DNA of 64,000 bases from Actinomadura citrea (lineage in GTDB: Bacteria; Actinomycetota; Actinomycetes; Streptosporangiales; Streptosporangiaceae), in contig NZ_JACCBT010000001.1 of assembly GCF_013409045.1 (NCBI RefSeq), forward strand, positions 6,014,001-6,078,000. The letters are read 5' to 3'. Shown here piece after piece: positions 61,915 through 64,000 of the stretch. Position numbers and translations under genes: made by a program. The notes under the pieces were generated by a model. It was not told the DNA's origin. It was given only the letters and a program-made list of their open reading frames with translations, and did not search any database. Positions within the stretch are counted from its first letter, which is position 1, and the number at the start of each line of letters is the position of its first letter.

Positions 61915-62928
61915 ATGCGCAGCGCCGTGCTCACCGCCCCGGGCGGGCCGCTGGAGATCGTCGAGCGCGAGGAGCCCCGGCCCGGCCCCGGCGAGATCCT
62001 GGTGCGGGTCACCGCCTGCGGGATGTGCTTCTCCGAGGTCAACCACCTGCGGGGCCACTACCCGTTCGGAACGTTCCCCGTCGTCCCCGGACACGAGATC
62101 AGCGGCGTCGTCGCGGCGCTCGGCGAGGGCGTCGACTGGCCGGAGGTCGGCACCGCGGTCGGCGCCGCCTGGCTGCACGGGTCCTGCGGCCACTGCGACC
62201 AGTGCGCCCGCGGCGACCAGATCCTGTGCACGGGCGCGCCGAAGCAGGTCACCGGCGTCAACCGCGACGGCGGGTACACCGAGTACTTCGTCGGCCGCGC
62301 CGGGTTCGTCACGCCGCTGCCGGACGGCCTGGACCCGGTCGCCGGCGCGCCGCTGATGTGCGCCGGCCTCACCGCGTTCAACGGGCTCCGGCAGGCCGGG
62401 GCCGCCGCCGGGTCGAAGGTGGCCGTGCTCGGCACCGGCGGCGTCGGCACGATGGCCCAGCGGTTCGCCGCCGCGATGGGCGCCCGCGTCGCCGTGGTGT
62501 CGCGGTCGCGCCGTGCCGAGAAGGAGGCCCTCGGCCTCGGCGCCGACCTGTTCGTCGCGACCGACGAGCAGGACCCGGCCGAGGCGCTGCGGGCATGGGG
62601 CGGCGCCGACCTGGTGGTCAACACCGCGCCCGACACCGCGACGGGGCTCGCCGCGTTCGGCGGCCTGCGCCCGGACGGGACCCTGCTCTACCTCGGCATG
62701 GGCGCCGAGAACGTGAGCGTGCCGCCGATGGCCCTGGTCGCCGGCCGGCTGCGCGTGATGGGCGTGCCGTCGGGCTCCCCGCACGACCTGCGCGACACCC
62801 TCGCGTTCGCGGTGGCGCACGGGATCGTCCCCGAGGTCACCCCCGTCACGCTGGACGAGGCCCCGGGCGTCCTCGCGGCGATGGACGAGGGCGCCCACCG
62901 GGGCCGCGCGGTCATCACCTTCGTGTGA
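61915..62928 (+). CDS. Zinc-dependent alcohol dehydrogenase
   Basis: 337 residues of the medium-chain dehydrogenase family. The catalytic zinc site is seen in CGMCFSEVNHLRG (Cys35, second-shell residues) and GHE near 62. The structural zinc cysteines lie in CGHCDQCARGDQILC near 87-101. The Rossmann motif GTGGVGTMAQ is near 170. It oxidises an alcohol or reduces an aldehyde with NAD(P). The ATG has GAGAGGGGG upstream. It is divergent from its probable TetR regulator, and the 3' end overlaps the amidase gene by 14 bases. Confidence 0.92.
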   Translation: MRSAVLTAPGGPLEIVEREEPRPGPGEILVRVTACGMCFSEVNHLRGHYPFGTFPVVPGHEISGVVAALGEGVDWPEVGTAVGAAWLHGSCGHCDQCARGDQILCTGAPKQVTGVNRDGGYTEYFVGRAGFVTPLPDGLDPVAGAPLMCAGLTAFNGLRQAGAAAGSKVAVLGTGGVGTMAQRFAAAMGARVAVVSRSRRAEKEALGLGADLFVATDEQDPAEALRAWGGADLVVNTAPDTATGLAAFGGLRPDGTLLYLGMGAENVSVPPMALVAGRLRVMGVPSGSPHDLRDTLAFAVAHGIVPEVTPVTLDEAPGVLAAMDEGAHRGRAVITFV

Positions 62929-64000
62929 ACCGCCTCCACGGCCGCGCCCGCTCGTAGGCGGCGCACGCGGCCATCACCAGGGCGTCGGCGTGCCGGGCGC
63001 CGACGACCTGGAGACCGACGGGCAGGCCGCGGGAGGTGAAGCCGCACGGCAGGCTCGCCGCGGGCTGCTGGGTCATGTTGAACGGGTAGGTGAACGGGGT
63101 CCAGCCCGTCCAGCGCGGGGAGGGCGAGCCCGGCGGGACCTCCGGGCCGGCCTCGAACGCGGCGATCGGCATCGTCGGGGTGAGCAGCAGGTCGTAGCGC
63201 TCGTGGAACAGGCCCATCACCCGGCCGAGCTCCATGCGGCGGGCCGTGGCCGTCAGATAGTCCAGCGCCGAGTACCGCGCGCCCTGCTCGCAGATCTCCC
63301 GCAGGCCCGGGTCGAGCAGGCCGCGCTCCTCGGGCGACAGGTGCTCGACGACCTTGGCGGCGCCCGCGAACCACAGGACCTCGAACGCCTCGACCGGGTC
63401 CCCGAAGCCGGGGTCGACCCGCTCGACCTTCGCGCCGAGCTCGGCGAAGACCTCGACGGCGGCCGCGACCGGCGCCGCGACCTCCGGATCGACCTTCGCG
63501 AACCCGAGGTCGGGGCTGAACGCGACGCGCAGGCCGGTCAGGTCGTCCCGCCCGGCGCCGGCGGCCCCGGCCTCGGCGAACGCGACGTCCGGCGGCGGCA
63601 GCGCCGACCAGTCGCGGCCGTCGGCCCCGCAGACGGCGTCGAGCAGCAGGGCCGCGTCCGCCACGGTGTTGGTCATGGGGCCGGTGTGCGCGAGCGTCCC
63701 GAACGGGCTCGCCGGGTAGTGCGGGATGCGGCCGTACGTCGGCTTGATCGTGAAGGTGCCGGTGAACGCGGCGGGGATGCGCACCGAGCCGCCGCCGTCG
63801 GTGCCGAGGGCGAGCGGCGCCATGCCCGCCGCCACCGCCGCCGCCGCGCCGCCGCTCGACCCGCCCGGCGTGCGGGAGGGGTCCCACGGGTTGCGGGTGA
63901 CGCCGGTCAGCGGGTTGTCGGTCACGCCCTTCCACGCGAACTCCGGCGTCGTCGTCTTGCCGACGAACACCGCGCCCTGCTCGCGCAGGCGGGCGACGGA
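62915..64000 (-). CDS. Amidase (partial, cut by the window edge)
   Basis: 361 residues are visible; the N-terminus lies beyond the right edge, since the frame is open to base 64000 with amidase-like sequence (REQGAVFVGKTT). The amidase signature is present: PGGSSGGAAAAVAAG with the catalytic serines, GTDGGGSVRIPAAF and FTIKPTYGRIP. The C-terminal LPVGLQVVGARHADALVMAACAAYE is typical of the family. It would hydrolyse a carboxamide or act as a GatA-like enzyme; the substrate is unknown. The 3' end is convergent with the alcohol dehydrogenase. Confidence 0.9.
   Translation of the reverse strand, partial: SVARLREQGAVFVGKTTTPEFAWKGVTDNPLTGVTRNPWDPSRTPGGSSGGAAAAVAAGMAPLALGTDGGGSVRIPAAFTGTFTIKPTYGRIPHYPASPFGTLAHTGPMTNTVADAALLLDAVCGADGRDWSALPPPDVAFAEAGAAGAGRDDLTGLRVAFSPDLGFAKVDPEVAAPVAAAVEVFAELGAKVERVDPGFGDPVEAFEVLWFAGAAKVVEHLSPEERGLLDPGLREICEQGARYSALDYLTATARRMELGRVMGLFHERYDLLLTPTMPIAAFEAGPEVPPGSPSPRWTGWTPFTYPFNMTQQPAASLPCGFTSRGLPVGLQVVGARHADALVMAACAAYERARPWRRFTRR

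Noticed and set aside
1..64000. CRISPR arrays, tRNA genes, insertion sequences or attachment sites
   Set aside because: No regularly spaced repeats, tRNA-like folds, transposase motifs or flanking duplications were seen by eye.

Overview
The window is very GC-rich (roughly 70-75% by eye), with GTG and TTG starts, stop/start overlaps, F420-type enzymes, a DUF574-type methyltransferase and DUF1707 proteins. This points to a filamentous actinobacterium, perhaps an Actinomadura or Streptosporangiales relative. The genus is inference.

1-30.3 kb is a non-ribosomal peptide (NRPS) cluster. A leftward operon from 25973 to 69 encodes three NRPS proteins (four, two and one modules), an MbtH-like protein, a GNAT acetyltransferase and a type II thioesterase, with overlapping starts and stops and a hairpin after the last gene. 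Upstream lie a leftward stand-alone adenylation (A) gene and, divergent from it, two rightward genes resembling SbnA/SbnB, which supply L-2,3-diaminopropionate (Dap). The order reads as seven residues: X1-X2-[module without A core]-D-Thr-X5-D-Thr-X7, released by a thioesterase domain.

The most striking point is that module 3 of the first NRPS lacks the A-domain core but keeps only the A-domain tail with the A10 lysine. The stand-alone A protein stops just after motif A8 and lacks exactly that tail. The two pieces abut without overlap, which suggests an adenylation domain split between two polypeptides, probably serving Dap to module 3.

30.3-42.3 kb holds mixed metabolic and regulatory genes: an NmrA-like protein with a TetR regulator, a short-chain dehydrogenase remnant, a methyltransferase, an acyl-CoA dehydrogenase, DUF2000/AraC, an ADP-ribosylglycohydrolase, a hydrolase, a Rv0121-type flavin/F420 protein, a membrane protein, an enoyl-CoA hydratase, a class II aldolase, a PfkB kinase and an ACT protein.

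42.4-52.6 kb is a tight rightward operon of a GrpE-like protein, a DnaK without a lid, a large FN3-like protein, a zinc-ribbon GTPase, a GTPase-associated GAP1-like protein and a membrane-anchored zinc-ribbon GTPase. It resembles predicted NTP-dependent conflict or regulatory systems known from comparative genomics.

52.6-64 kb carries a RutE-like nitroreductase, a Bcr/CflA transporter, TetR/phosphotriesterase, a secreted trypsin-PDZ protease, an FdhF/YdeP-like molybdoenzyme, small proteins, TetR/zinc alcohol dehydrogenase and a partial amidase cut by the right edge. No tRNA, rRNA, CRISPR array or transposon was seen.
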